The notes: a model not told the origin generated them from the sequence alone. 64,000 nucleotides of DNA from JAVBMP01 sp031552315 (GCA_031552315.1 JAVBMP010000031.1:14952-78951), one strand, 5' to 3'; counted from the stretch's first letter, positions 51,143-60,740 are shown. Translations and numbers: made by a program.

Positions 51143-51991
51143 ATGCCGGAATTGCCGGAGGTTGAAACAATTGCCCGCACCCTGGCCCCTCAGGTGCAAG
51201 ACAAATATATTTTGCGCTGCAACGTGCTAAGCCCCAAGGCCATGCAGGCCGGGGCGGAACTGCTGCCCGCGCTTGCCGGGGCCAAAATTGCCGGGGTGCG
51301 CCGCCGGGCCAAGCTTTTGTTGCTTGACCTTGCCGCGCCGTCGCAGCCGTTGCTTGCGGGCTTCCACCTGAAAATGACGGGTAAGCTTTTTGTGCACCCG
51401 GCGGGCACCGAGCCGCACAAGCACAGCAAGCTGATTTTTGAGCTGGGCAGCGCCCCTGCCGGGGAAGCGGACAGCCTGATGTTTTTTGACGATATGCGCA
51501 CCTTTGGCTATTGCCGCCTGATGCGGCCGGAAGGCGTGAAAGACTGGCCTTTCTGGAACAAGTTGGGCATAGAGCCGCTGCTAAGCACGCCGGAAGAAAT
51601 AGCGCTGGCCCTGCAAAACCGCGCTTCCAAAACCCGCATAAAAGCGGCCCTGCTTGACCAGGAACGAGTGGTGGGCATAGGCAACATTTATGCGGATGAA
51701 GCCCTTTTCAGGGCCGGTATAAGGCCGGATGCCCCGCTGAAGGACATAAGCTTCGCCCGGCTTGTAAACCTTGGGCGCAACCTGCAAGAAATTTTGCAGG
51801 AAGCCATAGCGGCTTGCGGCAGTTCCATAAGGGACTACCGCGACGCGCAAGGCAATGCCGGGGCTTTTCAGAACAATTTTCGGGTGTACGGGCGCGGCGG
51901 GCAGCCCTGCAAAACCTGCCGGGCCACGCTAAGCTCCGCAAGGGTTGCCGGGCGGGGCACGGTTTTTTGTGAACATTGCCAAAAGGCGTAG
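51143..51991 (+). CDS. mutM: Formamidopyrimidine-DNA glycosylase
   Basis: 282 residues. Removes 8-oxoguanine and ring-opened purines from DNA and cuts the abasic site. The N-terminal Pro2-Glu3 active site (MPELPEVETIARTL) is present, with FHLKMTGKLF, FDDMRTFG and GIGNIYADEALFRAGI. The C-terminal zinc finger is CKTC...CEHC (RGGQPCKTC and GTVFCEHCQ). Length is normal. A strong promoter lies just upstream; the glycosyltransferase gene follows 60 bases on. Confidence 0.96.
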   Translation: MPELPEVETIARTLAPQVQDKYILRCNVLSPKAMQAGAELLPALAGAKIAGVRRRAKLLLLDLAAPSQPLLAGFHLKMTGKLFVHPAGTEPHKHSKLIFELGSAPAGEADSLMFFDDMRTFGYCRLMRPEGVKDWPFWNKLGIEPLLSTPEEIALALQNRASKTRIKAALLDQERVVGIGNIYADEALFRAGIRPDAPLKDISFARLVNLGRNLQEILQEAIAACGSSIRDYRDAQGNAGAFQNNFRVYGRGGQPCKTCRATLSSARVAGRGTVFCEHCQKA

Positions 51992-52051
51992 AAGCGGGCA
52001 AATTTGCGGCATAACGCCGGAACAAACGGTTTAAAACCGGTCAAGAGAGAT

Positions 52052-53269
52052 ATGAGCAAAACTAACCAGCCGGCCAGGCAAGGCCAGAACCCCGGCGGAA
52101 CAGGCGCTGTTCCCGCAGCAGTCAAGCCGGCGGAACGCGGGCCAAAACGCATTTGCATTTTGCTGCCGCGCTTTTCCAATTACGGCGGGGCGGAACAGTT
52201 TGGGGTGCGCCTGGCTACGTCTTTGGCCGAACGCGGCTATGCGGTGGATTTTATTTGTTCCCGCCGTGAAATACCCGCCCCTGCGGGGGTGAAGGTAATA
52301 GTTACCGGCAGGCCGGGCGGGCCGCTTTTTTTGAAAAACCTGTGGTTTTGCCTGCAAGCGGAAAAGTTGCGCAAGCAGGGGCAATATGATTGCGTGGTAA
52401 GCCTTGGCAAAAGCCTGAATCAGGATATCTTGCGCGTGGGGGGCGGCCCCTTGCGCACGTTTTGGAAGCTTTCTTCCGCTTCCTACCCCAAAGGCCTTTC
52501 GCGTATGTGGAAGGGGCTGCGCCGCCGCCTGGCCCCCAACAACCGGCTGACGCTTTTTTTGGAAAAACGCCAGTACAGCGGCAATACCCGCATCATAGCG
52601 GTTTCCCACCTGGTGCGCGACTGGATTGTGGAAGACCACCCCAACCTTGCCGCCAAAGACATAGACCTGGTTTACAACAAGCCGGACCTGGAACGCTACC
52701 ACGCGCCCCTTCCGGCGGAAAGACTGGGCGCCCGGGTATTTTTCAACATGCCGGAAGATGCCTTTGTAATAGGCACGGCCAGCAGCAACTTCCGCCTTAA
52801 AGGTGTGGAAACGCTGGTGCGCGCCTTGCCCATGTTGCCGGAAAATTACCGGCTGTATGTGGCCGGCGGCCGCAACCACGGTGAATATGATGAACTTGCC
52901 AAAAGGCTGGGCGTGTTTGACCGGGTATGTTTTTTGGGTGTGGTTGACCGCATGGCGGAATTTTATCATGCCCTTGACCTGTTTGCCCTGCCGACTTTTT
53001 ATGACGCCTGTTCCAACGCGGTGCTGGAAGCCCTGGCAAGCGGGTTGCCGGTGTTAAGCAGCAAGACAAACGGTTCCGCCTTTTTTCTGAAAAGCCAGCA
53101 AGTGCTTGAAAATACAGATGACCCGCAAGAAGTGGCGGAAAAGATTCTGCGCTTGGGCAAAAAGTCCCCGCAGGGGCAATTCAAATGGCCCGCCAACCTG
53201 CAAACCGGGGTTGACGGGGCCATTGCGGTAATTGAAGATTTTTTGAGCAAAAAAGAAAGGAAAAAATAA
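52052..53269 (+). CDS. Glycosyltransferase family 4 (WaaG-like)
   Basis: 405 residues. A Gln/Pro/Gly-rich leader of about 30 residues precedes a GT-B fold: RICILLPRFSNYGGAEQFGVRLATSLAERGYAVDFIC (acceptor domain) and AFVIGTASSNFRLKGVETLVRALPMLPENYRLYVAGG. The donor-site motif is LPTFYDACSNAVLEALASGLPVLSS. It resembles LPS core glucosyltransferases that use nucleotide sugars at the inner face of the membrane. GAGAG lies close before the ATG at 52052. No other LPS genes are adjacent, so substrate remains open. Confidence 0.85.
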   Translation: MSKTNQPARQGQNPGGTGAVPAAVKPAERGPKRICILLPRFSNYGGAEQFGVRLATSLAERGYAVDFICSRREIPAPAGVKVIVTGRPGGPLFLKNLWFCLQAEKLRKQGQYDCVVSLGKSLNQDILRVGGGPLRTFWKLSSASYPKGLSRMWKGLRRRLAPNNRLTLFLEKRQYSGNTRIIAVSHLVRDWIVEDHPNLAAKDIDLVYNKPDLERYHAPLPAERLGARVFFNMPEDAFVIGTASSNFRLKGVETLVRALPMLPENYRLYVAGGRNHGEYDELAKRLGVFDRVCFLGVVDRMAEFYHALDLFALPTFYDACSNAVLEALASGLPVLSSKTNGSAFFLKSQQVLENTDDPQEVAEKILRLGKKSPQGQFKWPANLQTGVDGAIAVIEDFLSKKERKK

Positions 53270-53332
53270 CCCTTTCCAAGATAAAAGTTCTTTGCCCCGA
53301 CAAACCCTGCCGGGGTTTTCAAAGCGCGCCTT

Positions 53333-54322
53333 CTACGGATTGGCCTTTTGGCCGCCCAAGGCAACCAGGCGCTTGATTCCGCCCACGACAAAGGCCAGCG
53401 CGGCCCCGGCCAGCACGCCGAATATGGCCCCGGCCAAAAATTCCCAAACCCCGGCCCAGGGCAGGGTTGCCAAAAAGTCTGTAACATAATGGTAGGGCGG
53501 TATGCCGTGGGCCAAAATGCCGCCGCCCACGGTAAACATGGCAATGGTGCCCACCACGCCCAAAAGGCGCATGATTTTTGGCGAGGCCTCCACCAGGGCA
53601 TGCCCCACGCGGTGCCCGTAAGGCCGCCCGGCCTCATGCTTGCGCAGCAGGTAGGCCCCGGCGTCATCCATCTTCACAATGCAGGCCACCAGGCCGTAAA
53701 CGCCCACAGTCATCAAAATGCCAATAAAGCACAGCACGGCGGCGCGTACGGCAAAGGGGCTGTCCGGCGGCACCGTGCCCAAAGAAATGACCACAATTTC
53801 GGCAGAAAGCACAAAGTCCGTGCGCACAGCGCCTTTTACGCGCTGGCGTTCAAATTCCGCCACATCCGCCACATTCAGGCATTCTTCCGCGGCGATGGGG
53901 GCGGCATTTTCTGTTTTACCCGTTGTTTCATTGGCCGTTTCAGGCACGTTTTCAACATCGGTTATGGCGCAATGCTTGTCCTTGCGGTGTAAAAAGCGGT
54001 GCAAAAGCTTTTCTGCCCCTTCATAGCAAAGGTATGAGCCGCCCAGCATAAGCAGGGGCGTTATAAGCGCCGGGGCAAAGGCGCTGATCAAAAGCGCGGC
54101 CGGTATCAGAATGGCCTTGTTCAGCAGCGAACCTTTGGCCACGGCCCATACCACGGGTATTTCCCGCTCAGAAGCCACACCGGCTACCTGCTGGGCGTTC
54201 AGGGCCAGATCATCACCCAGCACCCCGGCGGTTTTTTTGGCCGCCAGCTTGGTCATAAGGGCAATATCATCCAAAACAGTGGCAATGTCATCCAACAAGG
54301 CCAAAAGACCTACTCCGGCCAT
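53333..54322 (-). CDS. DUF808 membrane protein, YedI-like
   Basis: 329 residues. Starts MAGVGLLALLDDIATVLDDIALMTKLAAKKTAGVLGDDLALNA, the hallmark of the DUF808/YedI family, whose function is not established. Several membrane helices follow (AILIPAALLISAFAPALITPLLMLGG, AAVLCFIGILMTVGVYGLVACI, LGVVGTIAMFTVGGGILAHGI, EFLAGAIFGVLAGAALAFVVGGI). A hydrophilic loop of about 130-165 is longer than usual. A family C repeat ends 13 bases before the ATG, next to its AAGGA site. Confidence 0.88.
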   Translation of the reverse strand: MAGVGLLALLDDIATVLDDIALMTKLAAKKTAGVLGDDLALNAQQVAGVASEREIPVVWAVAKGSLLNKAILIPAALLISAFAPALITPLLMLGGSYLCYEGAEKLLHRFLHRKDKHCAITDVENVPETANETTGKTENAAPIAAEECLNVADVAEFERQRVKGAVRTDFVLSAEIVVISLGTVPPDSPFAVRAAVLCFIGILMTVGVYGLVACIVKMDDAGAYLLRKHEAGRPYGHRVGHALVEASPKIMRLLGVVGTIAMFTVGGGILAHGIPPYHYVTDFLATLPWAGVWEFLAGAIFGVLAGAALAFVVGGIKRLVALGGQKANP

Positions 54323-54334
54323 AGTCCTTCCTTT

Positions 54335-54462
54335 ATAGTGGTTTACGCTTGAAATAGTCGCTTAACGGCGAGCAAAGCTCGCCTACGACTATTTCGCGGC
54401 AAGGATTTGAAGACAAATCCTTGCTGAGCAATTCACTCATTTCAATCGTAAAATTGCTCTAG
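54335..54462 (+). repeat. Family C palindromic repeat, copy 3
   Basis: 128 bases, same orientation as copy 1, with TAGTGG instead of TAGAGTGG at the left end and one extra A in the right arm. All three inner stems are intact. The left end forms the 5' leader of the YedI-like gene on the minus strand. Confidence 0.85.
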
Positions 54463-54601
54463 AAACAGGGTTGCAATTAAAATTCCAATAAAGCCCGGCC
54501 CCGGCAAACAGGGGGGCTCCATTCATAACAGGGCCCCTGCACCCCCGCCAAAGGGGGTAACCCTCTTTGGAAAACCTGATACCGGGGATCAGGAAGGGTG
54601 G

Positions 54602-54650
54602 TCTGGGGGGAAACCTCAAGGGCTTCAAGCCCTTGGGGTTTCCCCCCAGA
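54602..54650. repeat. Long hairpin, family B copy 1
   Basis: TCTGGGGGGAAACCTCAAGG and its near-perfect complement pair around GGCTTCAAGCC, followed 8 bases later by the DUF2333 stop. The sequence before it (GGGGATCAGGAAGGG) is shared in part with the copies at 58360 and 60921. It probably acts as terminator of the minus-strand gene. Confidence 0.7.
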
Positions 54651-54657
54651 TTGCGCG

Positions 54658-55608
54658 TTATATCCGAATGCTGTCGCGTATATCTTCCAGGCGGTTTTTC
54701 ACAAACATCAGGTAAGATATGATCAGTTCGCCGGAATTGAAGGTGCTGGTTATGTACAGCGGGTCATATTCCGCTATCAGGTCAAGGTAATGCAGCACAA
54801 CCTGCATGTTTTCCTCGTTATTTTTGCCGCACACTTCCGGGTAGAGGGTATACAGGGCTTTTACATAGTCGCGCACCACCAGGGCCACGCCCTGCGCTTC
54901 ATAGATGCGGTTGTCCAGCGTGTAGAAGGGCAGGGTTTGGCTTTGCTGCAACTGCCCAAGGGCGTAGCCAAGCACGTTGTCGCCAAGCACCAGGCCGAAG
55001 GCGGAATAAATGTCGTCTGACCGGCAATTGTAGGTGCTTTTGCCGGTATCCAGGTCTTTTTTATAGCTTTCCAGCAGCTTCAGGCCGGATTCATACGAGC
55101 CTTCCGCCGAGGGGAACCAGAACTTTTGCGGGTTTATGGAAAAATGGTTCATGCGGGCCTTGTGCAGGTCTTCGCTTTCCCGGTCATTGCTGCCCAGTTT
55201 GGCTATGACCATGGAATAATGATCCAGCATGGCCTTGGTGGCTATGTAAACGCCAAACTGGCGGTAGGCCCGGTTATCCAGCACATATTTGTTGAAGATG
55301 ATGTCGTTGGCGCTCCACCCGAAGGTGGAATCAAGCTCACGCCGCATCTGGAAGGTAATGGCGTCCAGCAAGGCCTTGCCTTTGGCGTTTTCCCGCTGTT
55401 CCGGGGCTATTTTTTCACCGCCCAGGCGGGTTTTTTCTTCAGAAAAGGACTCTGCCGCCGGGAAGGAAGCTGGAAAGACAACCTTGTCCACCAGGGCGTA
55501 AAGGCGCTGGCTGCCCCAAATTACCAGAAGAATGCCCACAAATATAACGGCCTGAATCAAAAGGACTTTACCTAGGCGCTTGAAGTTTTCCGCGTTGAAA
55601 ATAAGCAT
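54658..55608 (-). CDS. DUF2333 family protein
   Basis: 316 residues. Starts MLIFNAENFKRLGKVLLIQAVIFVGILLVIWGSQRLYALV, so one membrane helix at about 15-33 anchors it. The rest resembles DUF2333: MRRELDSTFGWSANDIIFNKYVLDNRAYRQFGVYIATKAML, then LLESYKKDLDTGKSTYNCRSDDIYSAF and LGDNVLGYALGQL. The role is unknown. An upstream frame of 61 codons overlaps the mcrB side and lacks family features. GGAG lies about 10 bases before the chosen ATG. Confidence 0.82.
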   Translation of the reverse strand: MLIFNAENFKRLGKVLLIQAVIFVGILLVIWGSQRLYALVDKVVFPASFPAAESFSEEKTRLGGEKIAPEQRENAKGKALLDAITFQMRRELDSTFGWSANDIIFNKYVLDNRAYRQFGVYIATKAMLDHYSMVIAKLGSNDRESEDLHKARMNHFSINPQKFWFPSAEGSYESGLKLLESYKKDLDTGKSTYNCRSDDIYSAFGLVLGDNVLGYALGQLQQSQTLPFYTLDNRIYEAQGVALVVRDYVKALYTLYPEVCGKNNEENMQVVLHYLDLIAEYDPLYITSTFNSGELIISYLMFVKNRLEDIRDSIRI

Positions 55609-55922
55609 GGGGGTTGGCTCCGTCTTATGGTGAAAAAATGCTGTTTTACAGAAAAACATATTTCGGGGTGTATGTCCAGAGTAATGGCGCAGTATTCCAT
55701 CGATTGTATGGCTGTTATGCTCGGGCTTTGTTATGGTATCAACAGGTGATAAAATACCTTGAAAAGACTTTGGTTGTGAATCATAATGCAATACCTGTAT
55801 CGGAAGAAATGCACATTATTGTATTAATCGCGCCGAAATGTTTAAGTATTTTTGCAAAGTGTAGATATTGGTTTCAGCTTGTTGTTTATGATAGCGAATT
55901 TAAAGATAAGCGAGTAAAAAAC

Positions 55923-57179
55923 ATGTTTACTGACGCGATAGGTATAACCACAATGGACTGGCTGAACATGTTGGGGACGCCTGCTATTTTCGGGCAGAGT
56001 GAAATTACAGTATTGCGCAAATGGTTGTGGTTCAAGGGTTCAGCAACCTGCGCGGAAGTTGGCAAGGCTTATTCGGAACATCCTTCTACCTATATCCAGC
56101 CAATGGTGGCATTGGCCAAGCGCGTTGTCAAACACACAAAATGTAAAGCGCCGTTGCGTGAAAACGGCAGCGGCAAGACCGCCTGGTGGAATATTCCTTT
56201 TACCGGCACATACCTTGATAACGGCAACTTTCAGTGGACAATAAGGCCGGAGCTGCTGCAAGCGTTGCTGGATGCGGGTATTTCAAAAATGGAGCCGCCT
56301 GATCTGCCCCTGATTACAGCTAGTTATGCATATACGAAAGAAAGCTTTCTTGCGGATGTGTACATGCCTGAAGCTGAATATGACTCTCTTGTTTCTCTTC
56401 TACAGCATAAAAAGAATGTTATCTTGCAGGGCGCGCCAGGCGTTGGCAAAACGTTTGCCGCCAAGCGCCTGGCGTATTCCATGCTTGGCGAAAAACGTGA
56501 GGCGAACATTAAATGCATTCAATTTCACCAGAGCTATTCATATGAAGATTTTGTTATGGGGTATAAACCGGTGGATTCCGGCTTTGCTTTGCAGCCTGGT
56601 ATATTTTATAATTTTTGCCGGCAAGCAACGGATAGCCCCAAAGAAAATTTCTTTTTCATAATTGATGAGATTAACCGTGGCAACCTCAGCAAGATATTTG
56701 GAGAACTGCTGATGCTGATTGAAAAGGATTATCGCGGCACTAAAATAACCTTGTCTTCCAATGCGGAAGAATTTTCCGTGCCGGAAAATCTTTATATAAT
56801 AGGGACGATGAATACGGCTGACAGAAGCCTTGCCATGATAGATTATGCCCTGCGCCGAAGGTTCAGCTTTTTTAGCATGCGCCCGGCATTTCATACCGAT
56901 CAGTTTGTTTTGTACCAGCAAAAATTGAAGAGTAACCATTTTGATTCGCTGATTGCGCTTGTTACGCAGATGAATACAGAAATTCGGGCTGATGCCGCGT
57001 TGGGAGAAGGTTTTTGTATTGGACACAGCTATTTTTGTGAGCAAAAAAAATGCAATGCAGACTGGCTTGATGGCGTCATCAGGTACGATCTTATGCCAAT
57101 GCTGAATGAATATTGGTTTGACAATGCTGACAAGGCTCAGGAATGGATAGGCAAATTGCTGAATGTTACCCATGAATAA
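55923..57179 (+). CDS. mcrB: McrB-like AAA+ GTPase of a modification-dependent restriction system
   Basis: 418 residues from the chosen ATG; the frame is open from 55614, but that AT-rich part overlaps the neighbouring promoter region. Residues about 5-110 form an N-terminal domain (EITVLRKWLWFKGSATCAEVGKAYSEHPSTYIQPMVALAKRVVKHT ... GKTAWWNIPF) unlike the E. coli McrB DNA-binding domain. The motor has GAPGVGKTFAAKRL (Walker A, about 170), FIIDEINRGNLSKIFGELLML (Walker B) and the McrB signature GTMNTADRSLAMIDYALRRRF. It would bind modified DNA and drive McrC. Base composition is clearly AT-richer than the neighbours, suggesting transfer. Confidence 0.9.
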   Translation: MFTDAIGITTMDWLNMLGTPAIFGQSEITVLRKWLWFKGSATCAEVGKAYSEHPSTYIQPMVALAKRVVKHTKCKAPLRENGSGKTAWWNIPFTGTYLDNGNFQWTIRPELLQALLDAGISKMEPPDLPLITASYAYTKESFLADVYMPEAEYDSLVSLLQHKKNVILQGAPGVGKTFAAKRLAYSMLGEKREANIKCIQFHQSYSYEDFVMGYKPVDSGFALQPGIFYNFCRQATDSPKENFFFIIDEINRGNLSKIFGELLMLIEKDYRGTKITLSSNAEEFSVPENLYIIGTMNTADRSLAMIDYALRRRFSFFSMRPAFHTDQFVLYQQKLKSNHFDSLIALVTQMNTEIRADAALGEGFCIGHSYFCEQKKCNADWLDGVIRYDLMPMLNEYWFDNADKAQEWIGKLLNVTHE

Positions 57180-58215
57180 AAAAGAAATTATTGTTTCCAA
57201 TATATACTATATGCTTGCATACGCCTATGCTAACCTGCAGCACAAAGGATACAAGGATATTGCAACAGAGAAGTTTGAAAATGCCCTGGATTTGTTGGCG
57301 GCCATACTTGCCAGGGGCATGACCCTGCAACTTAAGCAGGGCCTGGGCAAACAGTATATGGAACTTGATGATAACCTTGCCTGCTTGAAGGGCAAGGTTA
57401 ATATCAAGGAATCCATTATGTTGCGTATGCGGCATGAACGCAAATTATCCTGCTGTTTTGATGAACTGTCAGAAAACCATGTTTTTAATCAAATTTTGAA
57501 GACGACTGCGCTTTATTTGATTCGCGCAGGCGAAGTAAAACCAAAGAACAAGGAATTGTTAAAAAAAACAGTGGCTTTTTTTTCCAGCATTGACGTCCTT
57601 AACCCCGCAACGATAAAGTGGCATTCCTTATACTACAGCAGGCATAATGCATCCTACCAAATGCTGATGAACATTTGCTATTTGGTGCTGCATGAACTCC
57701 TGTTGACGACAGAGAAGGGCACGGTAAAATTGTCCAGTTTTTTTGATGAACAACAGATGTGCAGGCTGTATGAAAAATTTGTGCTTGAGTATTACAAAAA
57801 GCATTTTCCTGAGTGCAACCCGGCAGCTAAAGAAATTAAGTGGAATACCACAGGCGGTACCGCATACCTTCCCAAAATGCAGACCGATATGATGCTGACT
57901 CGCCATGGGAAAACCTTAATAATTGACGCAAAATATTACAGCAAGGTTATGCAGGCACGGTATGGAGTGGAAAAAGTACGGTCAAGCCATTTATACCAAA
58001 TATTTAGTTATGTAAAAAATGCGGATAAAGGCAATACTGGGTGTGTTGACGGCATGTTGCTATATGCCAGGGCAGATGATGCGGATATCCCGGCAATGGA
58101 ATATAATTTGGGTGGTAACAAAATCAGTATCAGGGTGCTTGATTTAAGAGAAAATTTTGCAGAAATCCAAAAACAGCTTGATGATGTTATAAGTGTGTGG
58201 CTGCAAGATTATTAA
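57172..58215 (+). CDS. mcrC: McrC-like endonuclease subunit
   Basis: 347 residues. Begins MNKKEIIVSNIYYMLAYAYANLQ, the usual McrC opening, with LRMRHERKLSCCFDELSENHVFNQILKTTALYLI. The PD-(D/E)xK nuclease site is visible at about 236-257: KMQTDMMLTRHGKTLIIDAKYYSK (Asp, then Asp and Lys of DAK). It cuts DNA when recruited by McrB translocation. The ATG at 57172 overlaps the mcrB stop; an ATG three codons earlier is also possible. Like mcrB it is AT-rich. Confidence 0.9.
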   Translation: MNKKEIIVSNIYYMLAYAYANLQHKGYKDIATEKFENALDLLAAILARGMTLQLKQGLGKQYMELDDNLACLKGKVNIKESIMLRMRHERKLSCCFDELSENHVFNQILKTTALYLIRAGEVKPKNKELLKKTVAFFSSIDVLNPATIKWHSLYYSRHNASYQMLMNICYLVLHELLLTTEKGTVKLSSFFDEQQMCRLYEKFVLEYYKKHFPECNPAAKEIKWNTTGGTAYLPKMQTDMMLTRHGKTLIIDAKYYSKVMQARYGVEKVRSSHLYQIFSYVKNADKGNTGCVDGMLLYARADDADIPAMEYNLGGNKISIRVLDLRENFAEIQKQLDDVISVWLQDY

Positions 58216-58359
58216 ATAAACTCCGTTCAAAATGCGATCCGATCGCATAATAAACGAAACTACTGTTTTGCCAAACAATAATAATTGGTTATAACCAGCC
58301 GAAAGGCTGCATTGAAGCGTTGCACAACGGCCTCGATTCGGGATCAGGAGGGAGGGGGC

Positions 58360-58409
58360 CTGGGGGAGGGACCCTCAAGGGACGCGTCCCTTGGGGTTCC
58401 CTCCCCCAG
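58360..58409. repeat. Long hairpin, family B copy 2
   Basis: CTGGGGGAGGGACCCTCAAGG pairs with its near-complement around the self-complementary GGGACGCGTCCC. It is preceded by GGGATCAGGAGGGAGGGGGC, also found with the copy at 60921. It ends 10 bases before the metK stop and probably terminates metK. Confidence 0.75.
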
Positions 58410-58419
58410 CATTATTCAC

Positions 58420-59592
58420 TTAAATCTTGGCCGCGGTGCGCAGGTCGGCTGCGGCGTCGGTTTTTTCCCAGTTAAATTCCGGCAGTTCTCGGCCGAAGTG
58501 GCCGTAGCAGGAACTTTTGAGGTAGATGGGGCGCTTCAGGTCAAGGCGTTTGGTAATGAAGTAGGGGCGCAGGTCAAACACTTCCTTTACGGCCCTGGTG
58601 AGTATTTCATCCGGCACGTTGCCGGTGCCAAGGGAAGAGCAGAGCACGGAAACCGGCTTGGCAACGCCTATGCAGTAGGCGATTTGCACTTCGCACTTGG
58701 GCGCAAGGCCGGAAGCCACCACGTTTTTGGCAATATAGCGGGCCATGTAGGCGGCGGAACGGTCAACCTTGGACGGGTCCTTGCCGGAAAAAGCGCCGCC
58801 GCCGTGGTGGCCCATGCCGCCGTAGGTATCTTGAATGATTTTACGGCCGGTAAGGCCGCAGTCGCCCATGGGGCCGCCAATAACAAAGCGGCCAGTGGTG
58901 TTTATGAAAATTTCGCAGTTGTTTTTATCAAACATGGCGGCGGGCAGGGTGGGCACAATAACCTTGTTGGTTATGTCGGCCACAATTTGTTCCTGAGTGG
59001 CTTCCGGCGCGTGCTGGCTGGAAACTACCACGTTGTTTATGCGCACGGGCTTGCCGTCAACATATTCAAAGGAAACCTGGGTCTTGCCGTCCGGGCGCAG
59101 GTAGGGGATAACGCCGTTTTTGCGCACTTCTGTAAGTTTTTGAGAAAGCTGGTGCGCCCAGTAAATGGGGGCGGGCATAAGGGTGGGGGTGTCATCGCAG
59201 GCAAAGCCGAACATCATGCCCTGGTCGCCCGCGCCCTGGTCTTCATTGGTGGAACGGTCAACGCCCTGGGCAATATCCGGAGACTGCTTGTCTATGGAAG
59301 AAAGCACGGCGCAGGTTTGCCAGTCAAAGCCCATTTCAGAGCTGTTATAGCCTATTTCCTTAACGGTTTTGCGCACAATTTCCGGGAAATCGGCATAACC
59401 ACGGGAAGTTATTTCACCGGCGATAACCGCCATGCCGGTAGTAACCAGCGTTTCACAGGCCACGCGGGATTCCGGGTCTTCACGCAGCAGGCCGTCAAGA
59501 ATGGCGTCTGAAATTTGGTCGGCAACCTTGTCCGGGTGGCCTTCGGTTACGGATTCAGAGGTGAAATAATACTTTCCTTTTGCGGGTATCAT
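58420..59592 (-). CDS. metK: S-adenosylmethionine synthetase
   Basis: 390 residues. Makes SAM from methionine and ATP. Motifs: FTSESVTEGHPDKVADQISDAILD, GAGDQGMMFGFACDDT (signature 1), GGGAFSGKDPSKVDRSAAYMARYIAKNVV (signature 2, P-loop-like). Length and C-terminus are normal. AAGGAG precedes the ATG. No SAM riboswitch was identified upstream. panC lies 36 bases beyond its start, in the same direction upstream, so they may be co-transcribed. Confidence 0.97.
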   Translation of the reverse strand: MIPAKGKYYFTSESVTEGHPDKVADQISDAILDGLLREDPESRVACETLVTTGMAVIAGEITSRGYADFPEIVRKTVKEIGYNSSEMGFDWQTCAVLSSIDKQSPDIAQGVDRSTNEDQGAGDQGMMFGFACDDTPTLMPAPIYWAHQLSQKLTEVRKNGVIPYLRPDGKTQVSFEYVDGKPVRINNVVVSSQHAPEATQEQIVADITNKVIVPTLPAAMFDKNNCEIFINTTGRFVIGGPMGDCGLTGRKIIQDTYGGMGHHGGGAFSGKDPSKVDRSAAYMARYIAKNVVASGLAPKCEVQIAYCIGVAKPVSVLCSSLGTGNVPDEILTRAVKEVFDLRPYFITKRLDLKRPIYLKSSCYGHFGRELPEFNWEKTDAAADLRTAAKI

Positions 59593-59628
59593 GTTTGTTC
59601 TCCTTAAAAAGTGTTTTATAAAAAATGG

Positions 59629-60477
59629 TTATAAAGTTATGAGGATGTTGTCGATAAGCCGGGCGCGGCCCAGCTTGAAGGCCACAGCCAGAAGGCAGTT
59701 ACCGGAAACTTCTTCAATTGGCTGCAAGGTTTCCGCATCGGCCAGGGTAAGGTAATCTACCCGGCCTTGCGGCATTTCTTTGGCATAATGCGCGGTTATG
59801 GCGGCCAGAACGCGGGCCGCGTTTTTTTCTCCGCCCTTCAGCATGGTTTCACCCAGTTGCAGGCCCTTGTACAGGTTGGGGGCAATGGCGCGTTCCGCCG
59901 CTTCAAGGTACTTGTTGCGGGAACTCAGGGCCAGGCCGTCTGCCTCGCGCACGGTGGGCAGCCCCACAATTTCCAGCGGCAGGTCAAGGTCTTTGACCAT
60001 GCGGCGTATTATGGTCAATTGCTGGCGGTCTTTTTCTCCAAACACGGCCACATGCGGGCAGGCCAGCATAAAGAGCTTAAGCACCACGGTGCACACCCCG
60101 GTAAAGTGCCCGGGGCGGCTGGCCCCGCACATTAAGCCGGAAAGGGCCGGAACTTCCACCCAGGTGGCGTAGCCCGCCGGGTACATGGCTTCCGGCGTGG
60201 GGGTAAAGAGCAAGTCCGCCCCGTTGCGTTCCGCCGTTTTTGTATCTGCCGCCAGATCACGCGGGTAGGCGGCCAAATCTTCTGTGGGGCCAAACTGGCT
60301 GGGGTTCACAAAAAGGCTTACCACCAGTTTGTCTGCCCGGTTGCGGGCTTCTTGCATAAGGGCTTCATGCCCGGAGTGGAAATAGCCCATGGTGGGCACC
60401 AGGGCCACGCGCAGCCCTTCAGACCGCCACTTCAGGCACTGGGCTTGCAATTCTTGCGGAGAGCTGATTATCTGCAT
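59629..60477 (-). CDS. panC: Pantothenate synthetase
   Basis: 282 residues. Joins pantoate and beta-alanine with ATP in vitamin B5 synthesis. Motifs: VALVPTMGYFHSGHEALMQEA (nucleotide-binding HxGH), SLFVNPSQFGPTEDLAAYPRD, HFTGVCTVVLKLF, AVFGEKDRQQLTIIRRMVKDL, LPTVREADGLALSSRN. The start MQIISSPQEL at 60477 is chosen over one ten codons upstream, with GGAA nearby. It lies upstream of metK in the same direction. Confidence 0.95.
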   Translation of the reverse strand: MQIISSPQELQAQCLKWRSEGLRVALVPTMGYFHSGHEALMQEARNRADKLVVSLFVNPSQFGPTEDLAAYPRDLAADTKTAERNGADLLFTPTPEAMYPAGYATWVEVPALSGLMCGASRPGHFTGVCTVVLKLFMLACPHVAVFGEKDRQQLTIIRRMVKDLDLPLEIVGLPTVREADGLALSSRNKYLEAAERAIAPNLYKGLQLGETMLKGGEKNAARVLAAITAHYAKEMPQGRVDYLTLADAETLQPIEEVSGNCLLAVAFKLGRARLIDNILITL

Positions 60478-60710
60478 CTTACTAATTCCATGCGCTTTGA
60501 TTTCCATGTGTCTTGCGTGAAAAGAACCATATCAATAAATCCAGATATAGTGTTTGAGTGATTATTTACTACATCTTTTTACGTTTGTCCAGTGTTATGG
60601 CAAAGCGCCAAGCGCAAAAAAAACCGCAAGCTCCGGTTTATAGAGGTTTGCGGCAGGCCTGACGCGTGATTGTCCTTGGTAAACCCTACCTTTGCCAACC
60701 CCATAATGCG

Positions 60711-60740
60711 GGTTCAGGAGGGAGGGGGCCTGGGGGCCCG
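60711..60740. repeat. Headless family B fragment
   Basis: GGGTTCAGGAGGGAGGGGGC followed by CTGGGGG, then unrelated sequence where the hairpin should be. It looks like a family B copy whose stem was lost or replaced; a family C copy starts 31 bases later. Confidence 0.5.

Noticed and set aside
55614..55922. N-terminal extension of mcrB by 103 codons
   Set aside because: The stretch overlaps the start region of the divergent DUF2333 gene, lacks a ribosome binding site at its start and does not resemble McrB.
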